DNA of 64,000 nt from Cellvibrio zantedeschiae (GTDB taxonomy: Bacteria; Pseudomonadota; Gammaproteobacteria; Pseudomonadales; Cellvibrionaceae), in NCBI RefSeq assembly GCF_014652535.1, contig NZ_BMYZ01000001.1:1240001-1304000 (forward strand). Direction: 5' to 3'. Position 1 is the stretch's first letter. Each line of letters opens with the position of its first letter. Below the pieces are notes generated by a model, which saw only the letters and a list, made by a program, of their open reading frames with translations, was not told the origin of the DNA and did not search any database. Below, one piece after another: positions 34,267-43,166 of the stretch. The translations under genes and the position numbers were made by a program.

Positions 34267-37200
34267 ATGTTCTTATCTGATTTTAGTATCAAGCGTCCGC
34301 TGGTGACTGTGGTATTGGTTATCGGTTTGATGGCGATTGGCTGGCTTGCATTAGGCAAGTTGCGTGTTAACGAACGGCCTGATGTTGCGCCACCTGTGTT
34401 GCGTATCACTATTCCATACCCTGGTGCTTCGCCGGAAACGGTTGAACGGGAAATTGTTGATCGACTTGAAAAAGCCATGCAGGGAATTCCAGGCGTGCAT
34501 CAAATGCGCGCCTGGGCTAACGAAAGCAATGCGAGCTTTAGCATTGAATTTGAATTCAACAAAAATTTAATTGAAGCGGCGGATGAAGTTCGCAACTCAA
34601 TTGCAAGTGTGCGCTACAAATTACCGATTGAAATGCGCGAACCGATTATCAGCCGGGTTGATCCTGATTCATGGCCCATTATGTCGCTGTCTTTATCTTC
34701 AGAAAGCCAGAGTCATATTGAACTATCCATTCTGGCGGAAAAAGAAATTGGCGATCGTTTGCGAGCAATCCCCGGTGTTGCCATTATTAATGTTTCCGGT
34801 GATTTGCGGCGCGAACTTTCGGTGTTGTTGCGCAGCGAAAAATTGCGCGCGCACAATATTTCTGTGGTTGAAGTTCAACGTAGCTTGCAGAGCCAAAACC
34901 TCACGGCGCCGGGCGGAAAAATCCAGGGCGATCTTGAAGACCGCAGTATTCGTTTGCTTGGGCGCCTCGCCACACCTGCAGATTTTGGCAACATAGTGCT
35001 TAAGCGCAATGGCAATGAAGTTTTGCGTTTGAGCGATGTTGCAGACGTTGTTGATGGCAACGCCGAACAAAACAGTATCAGTTTGTACAACGGCCACGTT
35101 TCTGTGGGCATTAACGTTATACGTACGCGTGAAGCGAGCACAGTGTCAGTTTCAAAAGCTGTTCGCAAAGAATTAACTGAAATTCGAAAAACGCTAAAAC
35201 CCGGTACTCTCATTGAAATTGCGAACGATGGGGGTGAGTGGGCTGAATCAAGTTTGAATAACGTTATTGAAGCGCTAATTCTCGGTGCAGGTTTAACCAT
35301 ATTTGTGGTTTACGCGTTTTTGAATTCGTGGCGCTCTACTTTAATTACTGCACTTGCTTTACCAACCTCTGTACTCGCTGCATTTATTGCGGTTTGGTTG
35401 TTCGGCTTTTCGCTCAATTTTATGACGCTACTTGGATTGTCTTTGGCAATTGGTGTATTAATCGACGATGCGATTGTGGTGCGTGAAAATATTGTGCGGC
35501 ACATGGAACGTGGGTCAGATCGTGTTACTGCATCGCGCGAAGGTACAAAAGAAATTGGCTTGGCCGTAATGGCAACCACTTTTTCTATAGTTGCTGTATT
35601 TATTCCCGTTGCCTTTATGAGCGGCGGCCCCGGTCAATGGTTTAAACCTTTTGCATTAACAGTTGTTGCATCTGTTTTAGTGTCCTTGTTAATTTCGTTT
35701 TCGCTCGACCCTATGTTGTCATCGCGTTGGGGTGATCCGGTTGGATATCAACATCAACCTAAACGCGGGTTTAGCGCATTGTTAAAACGTTTTAATGAAT
35801 GGTTTGATCATCAAGCAGATCGTTACACCAATGTTATTCGCTGGGCTTTGGGTCATAGACGCTCCATGGCGGGCATTGCTATCGCCAGTTTGGTAGCTGC
35901 CTTGGCTTTACAATCTGTTAAAGGCGGTACCAGCTTTTTACCCGCGGCAGACAACGGTCAATTGGTTGTGAATATTCGTTTGCCCTCCGGCGCCAGCCTT
36001 GAATATGCGCGTATTAAAACCGAACAAGCTGCTGAAATAGCGCGCAGACTTCCTGAAGTTAAATCTGTTTTTAGCGATATCAGACGCAACAACAGTCGCC
36101 TTGATATTGATATCGATAAGCCGAGTTCACGCAAGAGAACTGCCGCAGAAATTGCAAAAGAATTGCGTACCAATACCAATCGTTTGGTTGGTGCTGAATA
36201 CACCGTTCAGGACGATACTAGTAACGGCGGTGATAAACCTGTACGCATCAATTTCTACGGACAAGACTCGCGTAAATTGATGGAAATTACCGAGTCCTTT
36301 ATGAGTGACTTGCGTAAAGTGAAAGGCGCTGTCGATGTTGGTCTCGCCGATCAGGATGCTATGCCGGAATTGCAAATTGAATTGGACCGCGGTTTGGCAA
36401 ATAGCTTGGGTATTGTAATGAGCGATGCGGCACAAGCTTTGCGTCTTGCCTTCGCGGGTACCGAAGTGGGCGATTGGGTAGACCCCAATGGTGAAACTCG
36501 CGATGTAGCTATCAGGCTTCACCCTGATGACCGCGCAGACGCTTTGGCGTTGGCTCGTTTACCGCTGGTTCCCGGTGGTAGTAATTCCGTGGTTCCTCTG
36601 GAGCAAATTGCAAATATTCGTATGGACAAAGCGCCTTCGCGTATCGCGCACTCAGACGGTAAGCGTACCGTGACGGTTACCGCTAACGTTGAAGGCGCAA
36701 ACCAGGGGCAGGTGATTGACGAAGCCATGAAGCTCACCAAGGCTATAGATTTCCCTCCCGGCTACGGCATTCAATTGCGCGGAGCAGGTCAGGATCAACA
36801 AATACTGTTCAGCGCCATGCTTACTGCGCTCCTTTCAGGTATTGCCTTAATGTATTTTATTTTGGTGATTCAGTTTGGTTCTTTCCTCGCACCAGTTCCG
36901 GTAATGATGAGTTTGCCTTTAAGTTTAATTGGTGTGGTAATCGCGCTGGTTTCAACGGGGCATACGCTCAACCTCATGAGTTTTATCGGCATCATTATGT
37001 TGATGGGATTGGTCGCGAAAAATGCAATCTTGCTTCTCGATTGCGCGCGCGCTAAAGAGAAAGAAGGCTTTAGTCGTGAAGAAGCTTTGATGTACGCAGG
37101 CCGCTCGCGTTTGCGTCCAATTTTAATGACAACATTCGCATTGATTGCGGGTATGTTGCCTGTAGCAATTGGAATGGGTGAGGGCGGCGAGTTCTATCAA

Positions 37201-37467
37201 CCACTCGCAGTAGCGATTATCGGCGGAACCATTACCTCAACAATTTTAACGCTGTTAATGATTCCAACTTTTTACGATAGTATCGAAATTGCCCGCGATC
37301 GCTTGGTTAAAAAATTCCACCGCCGTGCCAACGAGCGCGGAACTTTTGCAAGCGGTGTAATTACTGCGGTAGAAACAATCCTTACCTTAGTATTTGTACG
37401 TTTAATTTATCGCTTGATAATGCGCGTGTGGGGAATGCGAGCTGCGCGCTCGGTTGCCGCACATTAG
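34267..37467 (+). CDS. RND multidrug efflux permease (HAE1/AcrB family)
   Basis: A 1066-residue inner-membrane proton antiporter. It has the family's twelve-helix plan with two large periplasmic loops: TM1 is VTVVLVIGLMAIGWLALG, and TM4 carries the proton-relay Asp pair in LAIGVLIDDAIVVREN. Periplasmic motifs such as PYPGASPETVEREIVDRLEKA are conserved. The second half repeats the pattern (LMSFIGIIMLMGLVAKNAILLLD). It uses the adaptor encoded upstream; no TolC-type gene is adjacent, so a channel encoded elsewhere is needed. Substrate range cannot be read, and nothing suggests metal specificity. A terminator follows. Confidence 0.95.
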   Translation: MFLSDFSIKRPLVTVVLVIGLMAIGWLALGKLRVNERPDVAPPVLRITIPYPGASPETVEREIVDRLEKAMQGIPGVHQMRAWANESNASFSIEFEFNKNLIEAADEVRNSIASVRYKLPIEMREPIISRVDPDSWPIMSLSLSSESQSHIELSILAEKEIGDRLRAIPGVAIINVSGDLRRELSVLLRSEKLRAHNISVVEVQRSLQSQNLTAPGGKIQGDLEDRSIRLLGRLATPADFGNIVLKRNGNEVLRLSDVADVVDGNAEQNSISLYNGHVSVGINVIRTREASTVSVSKAVRKELTEIRKTLKPGTLIEIANDGGEWAESSLNNVIEALILGAGLTIFVVYAFLNSWRSTLITALALPTSVLAAFIAVWLFGFSLNFMTLLGLSLAIGVLIDDAIVVRENIVRHMERGSDRVTASREGTKEIGLAVMATTFSIVAVFIPVAFMSGGPGQWFKPFALTVVASVLVSLLISFSLDPMLSSRWGDPVGYQHQPKRGFSALLKRFNEWFDHQADRYTNVIRWALGHRRSMAGIAIASLVAALALQSVKGGTSFLPAADNGQLVVNIRLPSGASLEYARIKTEQAAEIARRLPEVKSVFSDIRRNNSRLDIDIDKPSSRKRTAAEIAKELRTNTNRLVGAEYTVQDDTSNGGDKPVRINFYGQDSRKLMEITESFMSDLRKVKGAVDVGLADQDAMPELQIELDRGLANSLGIVMSDAAQALRLAFAGTEVGDWVDPNGETRDVAIRLHPDDRADALALARLPLVPGGSNSVVPLEQIANIRMDKAPSRIAHSDGKRTVTVTANVEGANQGQVIDEAMKLTKAIDFPPGYGIQLRGAGQDQQILFSAMLTALLSGIALMYFILVIQFGSFLAPVPVMMSLPLSLIGVVIALVSTGHTLNLMSFIGIIMLMGLVAKNAILLLDCARAKEKEGFSREEALMYAGRSRLRPILMTTFALIAGMLPVAIGMGEGGEFYQPLAVAIIGGTITSTILTLLMIPTFYDSIEIARDRLVKKFHRRANERGTFASGVITAVETILTLVFVRLIYRLIMRVWGMRAARSVAAH

Positions 37468-37486
37468 TTGATTCGATGAGTGAGTT

Positions 37487-37520
37487 AAAAATAAAGCCGC
37501 AATAGCGGCTTTATTTTTTT
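37487..37520 (+). terminator. Terminator after the RND pump gene
   Basis: An AATAAAGCCGC/GCGGCTTTATT stem with an AATA-type loop is followed by a T-run; it begins about 20 bp past the stop. Confidence 0.88.
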
Positions 37521-37570
37521 GTTTAAGTACCTGCAAGCTTGAGTGTGGTGATGAATGTGTAAAGGAGTTA

Positions 37571-38008
37571 ATGTTGAAATTTAATGTGCAAGAAAAGTTT
37601 TTAATTGCGGGGGGTACGATTGCTGGGCTCGCGGCTATTTGGCATTTACTGATGATTGTCGGTGGTCCTGAGTGGTATGCTTTTGCCAGGGCACCCCAAT
37701 ACATTGTCGAGTCCGCAAAAGCAAAAACATTCGTTGCACCTCTAGGCGCTGTGGCGATAGCGATTTTAATGTTCACTTGCACTGCTTACGCATTCTCCGG
37801 TGCGGGTTTAATAAGGAAAATTCCGTTATTAAAATCAGCACTGACAACAGTGGCCTTAATTTGCTTGGTTCGTGGGCTCTATATTTCTCCTTTATTTTAT
37901 TCGGTAAAAAAATTAGGTGTATGGCATCTAACAGCAAGTGCAGTTTGGTTTTTTGTCGGAGTTTGTTTTTTAATCGGTACAATAAATCAATTTGTTGTTA
38001 AGAAATAA
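37571..38008 (+). CDS. Small four-helix membrane protein, unknown function
   Basis: A 145-residue predicted inner-membrane protein with four hydrophobic segments (about residues 10-30, 54-74, 90-110 and 118-140). An AAAGGAG ribosome-binding site lies 5 bp before the ATG. I do not recognise the family and see no catalytic motif. It has its own start after the RND terminator and is followed by the hairpin-rich repeat region. Confidence 0.7.
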   Translation: MLKFNVQEKFLIAGGTIAGLAAIWHLLMIVGGPEWYAFARAPQYIVESAKAKTFVAPLGAVAIAILMFTCTAYAFSGAGLIRKIPLLKSALTTVALICLVRGLYISPLFYSVKKLGVWHLTASAVWFFVGVCFLIGTINQFVVKK

Positions 38009-38333
38009 TAGAAAACGAGCGCGAGGTGCACAACGGTTACATCTTATTTCGCCTCTTGGCGAGTCACTTTTCTTTGTCTCGCCAAAGAAAAGTAACCCAA
38101 AGAAACGCGACCCATCTCGCACCTATTCCTCGGCAACTGCTCCTGCGTTGCTCTACCTCCTGCATCCATGCAGTCGTGCGCGCTTCAGAAAATCGCTGTC
38201 GTTCCGACGCGACATCCATGTCGCGTAGTCACTAAAACAAACTTCCTGTTTGTTTTACACCGATTTTCTTCCAGTGCTCGGGGTGCTCGCGTGGGATGGT
38301 GGAGCAAAAGCGAAAAACAACAAGCAAAAGCAA
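38009..38333. repeat. Intergenic element with three perfect hairpins
   Basis: No gene is supported here. Three perfect inverted repeats lie within 200 bp: ACTTTTCTTTG/CAAAGAAAAGT at 38066-38076 and 38083-38093; CGCGACAT/ATGTCGCG at 38208-38215 and 38218-38225; and TAAAACAAAC/GTTTGTTTTA at 38233-38242 and 38248-38257. The first, with its flanking GGCGAGTC and AACCCAAAGAAACGCGACCC, resembles dispersed intergenic repeats seen in many gammaproteobacterial genomes. None has the T-run expected of a terminator. Confidence 0.65.
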
Positions 38334-40769
38334 TTACTGTTTGGCCAATCCATAAACCTCACTCGCTGCCATCAAAAACGCACCTGTTGCAAAAGGTTCT
38401 GAATGGCTTGGATCAAACCCGTGAGGTGCTGCGCCAATCGGTTGTACGTCTTCTAATTTGCCTTCGCTAGTTACGCTGGTGGTTAACGAATTCCACGCTT
38501 TAATCACTGCAGGTTTGTAAGTTTTCTCATCAAGCACTTTATGATTTAAACCCCACGCCAATGCATAAGTAATAAATGCAGTACCGCTGGTTTCGCGGGC
38601 GGTGTGGGTTTGTGGATCTAAAATACCGGGGCGCCAGAGGCCGTCTGGTTGTTGTGCGCGTAAAAATGCGGCAGCCATTTCTTTAAATTGTGCGTGATAG
38701 CGTGGGTAATCCGGGTGATCTTTTGGGAAGTGTTCCAACACTTGTACCAAGCCTGCAACTGACCAACCGGTGCCGCGTGCCCAGTGAATGGTTTTGCCAT
38801 TGCGTTCGCGCATATCTAAATAAGATTCATCGCGAAAGTACATTCCAATTGCGGGGCGATAAAGTCTTTCTGTCGTTGCCCACCATTCTTTGTTCATAAA
38901 ATCCAAATAGCGTTTATCGTTTGTGACTTCATACATTAACAACCAACTCATTGGCCCCATAAATAAAGCATCGCTCCAACTCCAGCGGTCGCGATCATTC
39001 GGTGAAGCCCAATCTAGCGATGATGTTGCAGGGTTTGCGAGTAGGTAATCCAAACGCGCTTTGGAGGGCGCAATCATTTCGGGCTTTTTATATTTCATGT
39101 AGAGATGCAAATAAGCCTGCATGACGCAGTGGTCATCGGCATCGTAAATTCTGTCGTGCGGTTGCCAATTAATTTTTTCAGCTTGCGCTAGCATTTTTGC
39201 TTCCAAATCCAGCTTTGGAATTTTGCGTGCTGCATAAATATTGCCGAGATAAAAAGGTGCGAATGTCCATGCTTTGGGGTCGTAATCCCAACCACTTGGA
39301 AAATTTTTCCACTGCCAATCCGCAGTTTGTTGCGCAATTTTTGCGATAGCTTTTTTGCGTAGTGGCGAATTTAAATTCGCAGGAATAGGTTGCTCAGGTG
39401 TTGGGTGCAACGCTTGATGGCGTTCCCAATTAGTATTCCAGGCGAGCAATGCAATTGGCGATGCAAGTTGGCTTGCTGCTTGGTCATTGCCGTCTAACTG
39501 CTGCACGTTTTGAATCAACATTTGCGCTTGTCCCATACGGCTCCATTGAATGGGGTCAAGTGATGGTTCCCACGCGCCAACACTATCTTTGGTGAGTAAG
39601 TGTTCTGTCCACACCGGCTTTTCCAGATTATCGATGGTTGCGGCAGTTACTTGCCCACGAGCGTTACGATAAATCAAATGCACCCATGAACCTTTCCAAC
39701 CGTTTTCTACCAATAAAGCAGCGCGTGAAATGGGCGGATGTTTCGTACCCTTACCGTTCAAGCTGAAGTTTTCCGCCGCCTCTGGTCCTGCAATGGTTTG
39801 CCATTTTCCTTTATCGCCATAAACCACATGAAAGCGCGGTTTGCTATTCGCGGTTGGTGACCAATAGGAGGCGATAAAAGGGCGGCCACTATTGTCGATG
39901 GCAACGACAGGTGGATTCATTAAGTTGGAGTTCTGCGGGATTTTCAGCGCGTAATCTGCATTAGCTTGGGTAATAGGAAGCTTGAGTGTTTTGCCATCTA
40001 ATCCTGTCCAGTTAATGCCGCCATCGATGGAGCGGGCATAAGCCAAGTCATGATTGCTGGCGACATCCGGTGTTTCTCGCCAAATCCAGGCGAGATGCAA
40101 ACCGCCTTTTTTATCGACATTCATATCCCAATAAGCATTGCGTTTACCCTGGCCTTCGATCAATGAACTCTGAACACGCTGCCATTGTTGGGTTTTAGTG
40201 ATGTAGCGATTCATCACCAGATTGCCGTTGCCGGAACCACCGTCGCGATATTGGAAGAGCAAATCACCATCGGGCAGGCGATAAAACTGGGGATAGGTGA
40301 CGCTTTGCTCTTGCTTGCCGAGCATGGCTTGTGATTCACCAAGTTCAAGGCTGCCCGCAGTTTTGCTGCGAGCGTAGTTAAGCTTGTTGTTGTGGTGATC
40401 CCAACTTACATGCAAAAAGCCAGCACCATCAACTACGAGGCTAATGTGATTGTGAGCGTCTTTAACATTGCCTTTGTGTCCGGTGTTTTGGGTTTGCCAT
40501 GTGTCCTCGCCGATGCGACGTTTAGCGAGCATCAAGCTATCATCGGCACCATAGTAAGCGGCATATTGGTAAATACTTTCGGTAAACAGGGTTTGATGCA
40601 CACCGGCCAGCACATTGACCGAGCTGCCCGCCCAGGCTTGGGAGTCCAACGGGATAATTCGAGCGGTTGAGTCCGCTTCCAAGCTGAAGCTCGCATGGCT
40701 TATCAAAAGGCCTGCGCTGAGTAAGAGGGTGGTTACGCAAGTTGGCAGTTTATGGGAGAACAATTTCAT
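38334..40769 (-). CDS. BNR_4 beta-propeller fused to a GH105/GH88 unsaturated uronyl hydrolase
   Basis: An 811-residue exported protein. After a signal peptide (LLLSAGLLISHASFS) residues about 35-430 form a BNR_4-type propeller (GNVKDAHNHISLVVDGAGF, then HVSWDHHNNKLNYARS); this fold includes ulvan lyases of the PL24/PL25 kind. Residues about 470-810 are an (alpha/alpha)6 barrel of GH105/GH88 type with WARGTGWSVAGLVQVLEH and LDPQTHTARETSGTAFITYAL; these enzymes remove unsaturated uronic acids left by lyases. A lyase joined to the next enzyme in the pathway would be logical, but lyase activity of the propeller is inference. Start has an AGGAACAGG ribosome-binding site. Confidence 0.82.
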   Translation of the reverse strand: MKLFSHKLPTCVTTLLLSAGLLISHASFSLEADSTARIIPLDSQAWAGSSVNVLAGVHQTLFTESIYQYAAYYGADDSLMLAKRRIGEDTWQTQNTGHKGNVKDAHNHISLVVDGAGFLHVSWDHHNNKLNYARSKTAGSLELGESQAMLGKQEQSVTYPQFYRLPDGDLLFQYRDGGSGNGNLVMNRYITKTQQWQRVQSSLIEGQGKRNAYWDMNVDKKGGLHLAWIWRETPDVASNHDLAYARSIDGGINWTGLDGKTLKLPITQANADYALKIPQNSNLMNPPVVAIDNSGRPFIASYWSPTANSKPRFHVVYGDKGKWQTIAGPEAAENFSLNGKGTKHPPISRAALLVENGWKGSWVHLIYRNARGQVTAATIDNLEKPVWTEHLLTKDSVGAWEPSLDPIQWSRMGQAQMLIQNVQQLDGNDQAASQLASPIALLAWNTNWERHQALHPTPEQPIPANLNSPLRKKAIAKIAQQTADWQWKNFPSGWDYDPKAWTFAPFYLGNIYAARKIPKLDLEAKMLAQAEKINWQPHDRIYDADDHCVMQAYLHLYMKYKKPEMIAPSKARLDYLLANPATSSLDWASPNDRDRWSWSDALFMGPMSWLLMYEVTNDKRYLDFMNKEWWATTERLYRPAIGMYFRDESYLDMRERNGKTIHWARGTGWSVAGLVQVLEHFPKDHPDYPRYHAQFKEMAAAFLRAQQPDGLWRPGILDPQTHTARETSGTAFITYALAWGLNHKVLDEKTYKPAVIKAWNSLTTSVTSEGKLEDVQPIGAAPHGFDPSHSEPFATGAFLMAASEVYGLAKQ

Positions 40770-40895
40770 AGCCTGTTCCTGTCATAGAGAGTTCCTGGGT
40801 TAAATTTTTATTTTGAGGTTACGGGGCTAAGTCTAGCAGGCTGTTAAGGAGAGTTTTTGCTAGACTGCGCGCCTGAATTTATCTTGAGCTAACTA

Positions 40896-41786
40896 ATGTT
40901 TAACGAACTCTTCGCCATCCTAGCGCCCATTATGATTACAACCGGAGTGGGTTATGTGTGGGGTAAAAGTGGCGCCGAATTTCCTACCGAGTTTATTTCC
41001 CGCATCGTCATGAATATAGGCACTCCATGTTTAATCATAGGTGTAATGGCCAAAGTTGAAGTAAAACCTGAGGTTATGGGCGGGGTTGCCTTAGGTACGG
41101 CGCTGGTTATGTTGTTTATGGGTTTGATTGGTTGGCTATGGCTCAGGCTGGTTAAACTGCAAGTTGCGACTTATCTTCCACCGCTGATTTTTCCCAATAA
41201 TGGCAATATGGGCTTGCCTCTGTGTTTATTCGCATTTGGGCAAACCGGGCTCGCTTTAGCCTTGGGCTCTTTCATGGTAATGATGGTTGCTACCTTCACG
41301 GTCGGTTTATTTTTAGTGGCCGAAGGCGGCTGGCGCGACCGGATAATGTCTGTTGCCAAACAGCCAGTCATTTATTCTATGGCCGTTGCGGTTATTCTGT
41401 TTGTCACTGATACCGCTCTGCCGCGCTGGGTCAGTAATACCGTAGATTTAATCGGCGGTATCGCAATCCCCCTGATGACAATTGCGCTCGGTGTCTCACT
41501 GGCAAGTTTAAAAATCCGTTTTTTAAAGCGAAGCATCGCATTTAGCCTGGCAAGGGTGTTCGGTGGCCTCTCGCTCGGTTATATTGTCTGCCATCTTTTA
41601 GGCCTAACGGGAGTGTCCCGTGCGGTTGTTCTCTTGCAGTCAGCCATGCCTATTGCGGTATTTAATTATTTGCTCGCGCTGCGTTACAACCGGCAACCGC
41701 AGGAAATAGCGGCCATGGTCTTGGTATCCACGCTTATTGCTTTTGCAGGCTTGCCATTTTTATTGGCGATCTTGTTGAATGTTTAA
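40896..41786 (+). CDS. AEC-family transporter
   Basis: A 296-residue inner-membrane carrier of the auxin efflux carrier family, with about ten hydrophobic segments. The start LFAILAPIMITTGVGYVWGK and the half-repeat LIGGIAIPLMTIALGVSLAS are family features. Bacterial members carry malate, malonate or other organic anions; the substrate here is unknown. The purU gene follows 27 bp later and may be co-transcribed. Confidence 0.9.
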   Translation: MFNELFAILAPIMITTGVGYVWGKSGAEFPTEFISRIVMNIGTPCLIIGVMAKVEVKPEVMGGVALGTALVMLFMGLIGWLWLRLVKLQVATYLPPLIFPNNGNMGLPLCLFAFGQTGLALALGSFMVMMVATFTVGLFLVAEGGWRDRIMSVAKQPVIYSMAVAVILFVTDTALPRWVSNTVDLIGGIAIPLMTIALGVSLASLKIRFLKRSIAFSLARVFGGLSLGYIVCHLLGLTGVSRAVVLLQSAMPIAVFNYLLALRYNRQPQEIAAMVLVSTLIAFAGLPFLLAILLNV

Positions 41787-41813
41787 TTGATCATAAAAAT
41801 CGAAGAGTCATTT

Positions 41814-42674
41814 ATGTCTGGCGTACAAGAAATTGTTTTAACCTTTAGCTGTCAGGATTCCAAAGGCATAGTTGCTGCAGTCGCTACTTTGTTCGCAACC
41901 CTGGGTTTTAATATTAAAGAGTCTTCGCAATTCGAAGATGTGGAACAGCGTCGCTTTTTTATGCGCACCGTATTCGAGTGCCCAACGGGCTACAACCTCA
42001 GCCAAATCCGTTCACTGTTTAAACCCTTGGGTGAACAGTATCAAATGGAATGGCAAATATCTGACGCGCACGTAAAACCGCGCGTGTTAATTGCAGTATC
42101 CCAATGGGGCCACTGCTTAAATGCCTTGTTGAATTCGTGGAAAAATGGCTCGCTGCCAATTGATATTGTGGGTGTGGTTTCCAATCACAATGTGATGCGC
42201 GATTTAACCGAATGGTATCAATTGCCATTTCATTATTTGCCCATTACATCCTCAACAAAAGCAGAGCAAGAAGCGCAGCTTTGGCAATTAATGCAAGATT
42301 TGCAGGCAGATTTTTTAGTGCTCGCGCGCTACATGCAAATTTTGTCGGATGATCTTTGCCAAAAATTGAATGGCCGTGCAATCAATATTCACCACTCATT
42401 TTTGCCCGGTTTTAAAGGCGCTAAGCCCTACCATCAAGCATTTGATCGCGGCGTAAAACTCATTGGCGCCACTGCACATTTCGTGACGGCAGATTTGGAT
42501 GAAGGTCCGATTATCGAGCAAGCCGTTGAACGTGTATCACATATTAATTCGCCAGAAGATATGGCAGAGATTGGTCGTGATACTGAAGCAGTTGTGTTGA
42601 ACCGCGCAGTGCGTTGGCATGCGGAACATCGCGTATTGTTGAATGGCAGTAAGACGGTAGTGTTTTCTAAATAA
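41814..42674 (+). CDS. purU: Formyltetrahydrofolate deformylase
   Basis: A 286-residue enzyme that hydrolyses 10-formyl-THF to THF and formate, supplying formate to PurT and balancing one-carbon pools. An N-terminal ACT domain (VLTFSCQDSKGIVAAVATLF) is followed by the formyltransferase-like catalytic domain with NIHHSFLPGFKGAKPY (catalytic Asn-His) and the late Asp in FVTADLDEGPIIEQ. The ATG at 41814 is the family start; upstream in-frame codons lack support. Its stop overlaps the start of the next gene by one base. Confidence 0.95.
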   Translation: MSGVQEIVLTFSCQDSKGIVAAVATLFATLGFNIKESSQFEDVEQRRFFMRTVFECPTGYNLSQIRSLFKPLGEQYQMEWQISDAHVKPRVLIAVSQWGHCLNALLNSWKNGSLPIDIVGVVSNHNVMRDLTEWYQLPFHYLPITSSTKAEQEAQLWQLMQDLQADFLVLARYMQILSDDLCQKLNGRAINIHHSFLPGFKGAKPYHQAFDRGVKLIGATAHFVTADLDEGPIIEQAVERVSHINSPEDMAEIGRDTEAVVLNRAVRWHAEHRVLLNGSKTVVFSK

Positions 42675-43042
42675 TGACAATCCTTTTATTTAAACTACAA
42701 AACGTTCCCGACGATGAAGCTGCCGACGTGCGGGAGCTTCTTGCCGGGAATGATATCTATTTCTACGAAACCCATGCTGGCTTTTGGCGATTAGGAATCG
42801 ACGCCTTATGGTTGCCAGACGATACAAATCTTGAGCGCGCGCGTGAATTAATTCGCGTATATCAAGCTGAGCGTACGGCTAACCAACAAAAAATTTATGC
42901 TGATTTGGTAGAACAGGGTCAGGCGCCCACGCTCTGGCAAAACTTTTTGTTATCTCCCTTGCGGTTTATCGCACTCATCATTGCGGTGTTTTTTATATTG
43001 ACCCTGACCCTCGCTCCTTTCGGGTTTATGGGTAAACACTGA
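42674..43042 (+). CDS. DUF6164-like small membrane protein
   Basis: A 122-residue protein with a soluble N-terminal part (LLFKLQNVPDDEAADVRELL) and one C-terminal membrane helix (FIALIIAVFFILTLTLAPFG). It resembles the conserved DUF6164 family, of unknown function. It is translationally coupled to purU through TAATG. Confidence 0.8.
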   Translation: MTILLFKLQNVPDDEAADVRELLAGNDIYFYETHAGFWRLGIDALWLPDDTNLERARELIRVYQAERTANQQKIYADLVEQGQAPTLWQNFLLSPLRFIALIIAVFFILTLTLAPFGFMGKH

Positions 43043-43066
43043 TAACTGTTGTAACCCGCAAGTCAT

Positions 43067-43095
43067 TTGGCCTAAACGGCCATCTCATGTAGAAT
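43067..43095 (+). promoter_or_regulatory. Probable sigma-70 promoter of prfB
   Basis: TTGGCC (43067-43072) and TAGAAT (43090-43095) are separated by 17 bp and lie about 70 bp upstream of the prfB ATG. Confidence 0.6.
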
Positions 43096-43166
43096 GCCCG
43101 CCTCGCAATTTTTAGCCCCAAACCATGTATTTTGGGGCACAAACTAAGGCAACTTTACGCATTACC

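Noticed and set aside
38040-38260. CRISPR array or transcription terminators
   Set aside because: The hairpins differ from one another, no regular repeat-spacer pattern exists, and no stem is followed by a T-run.
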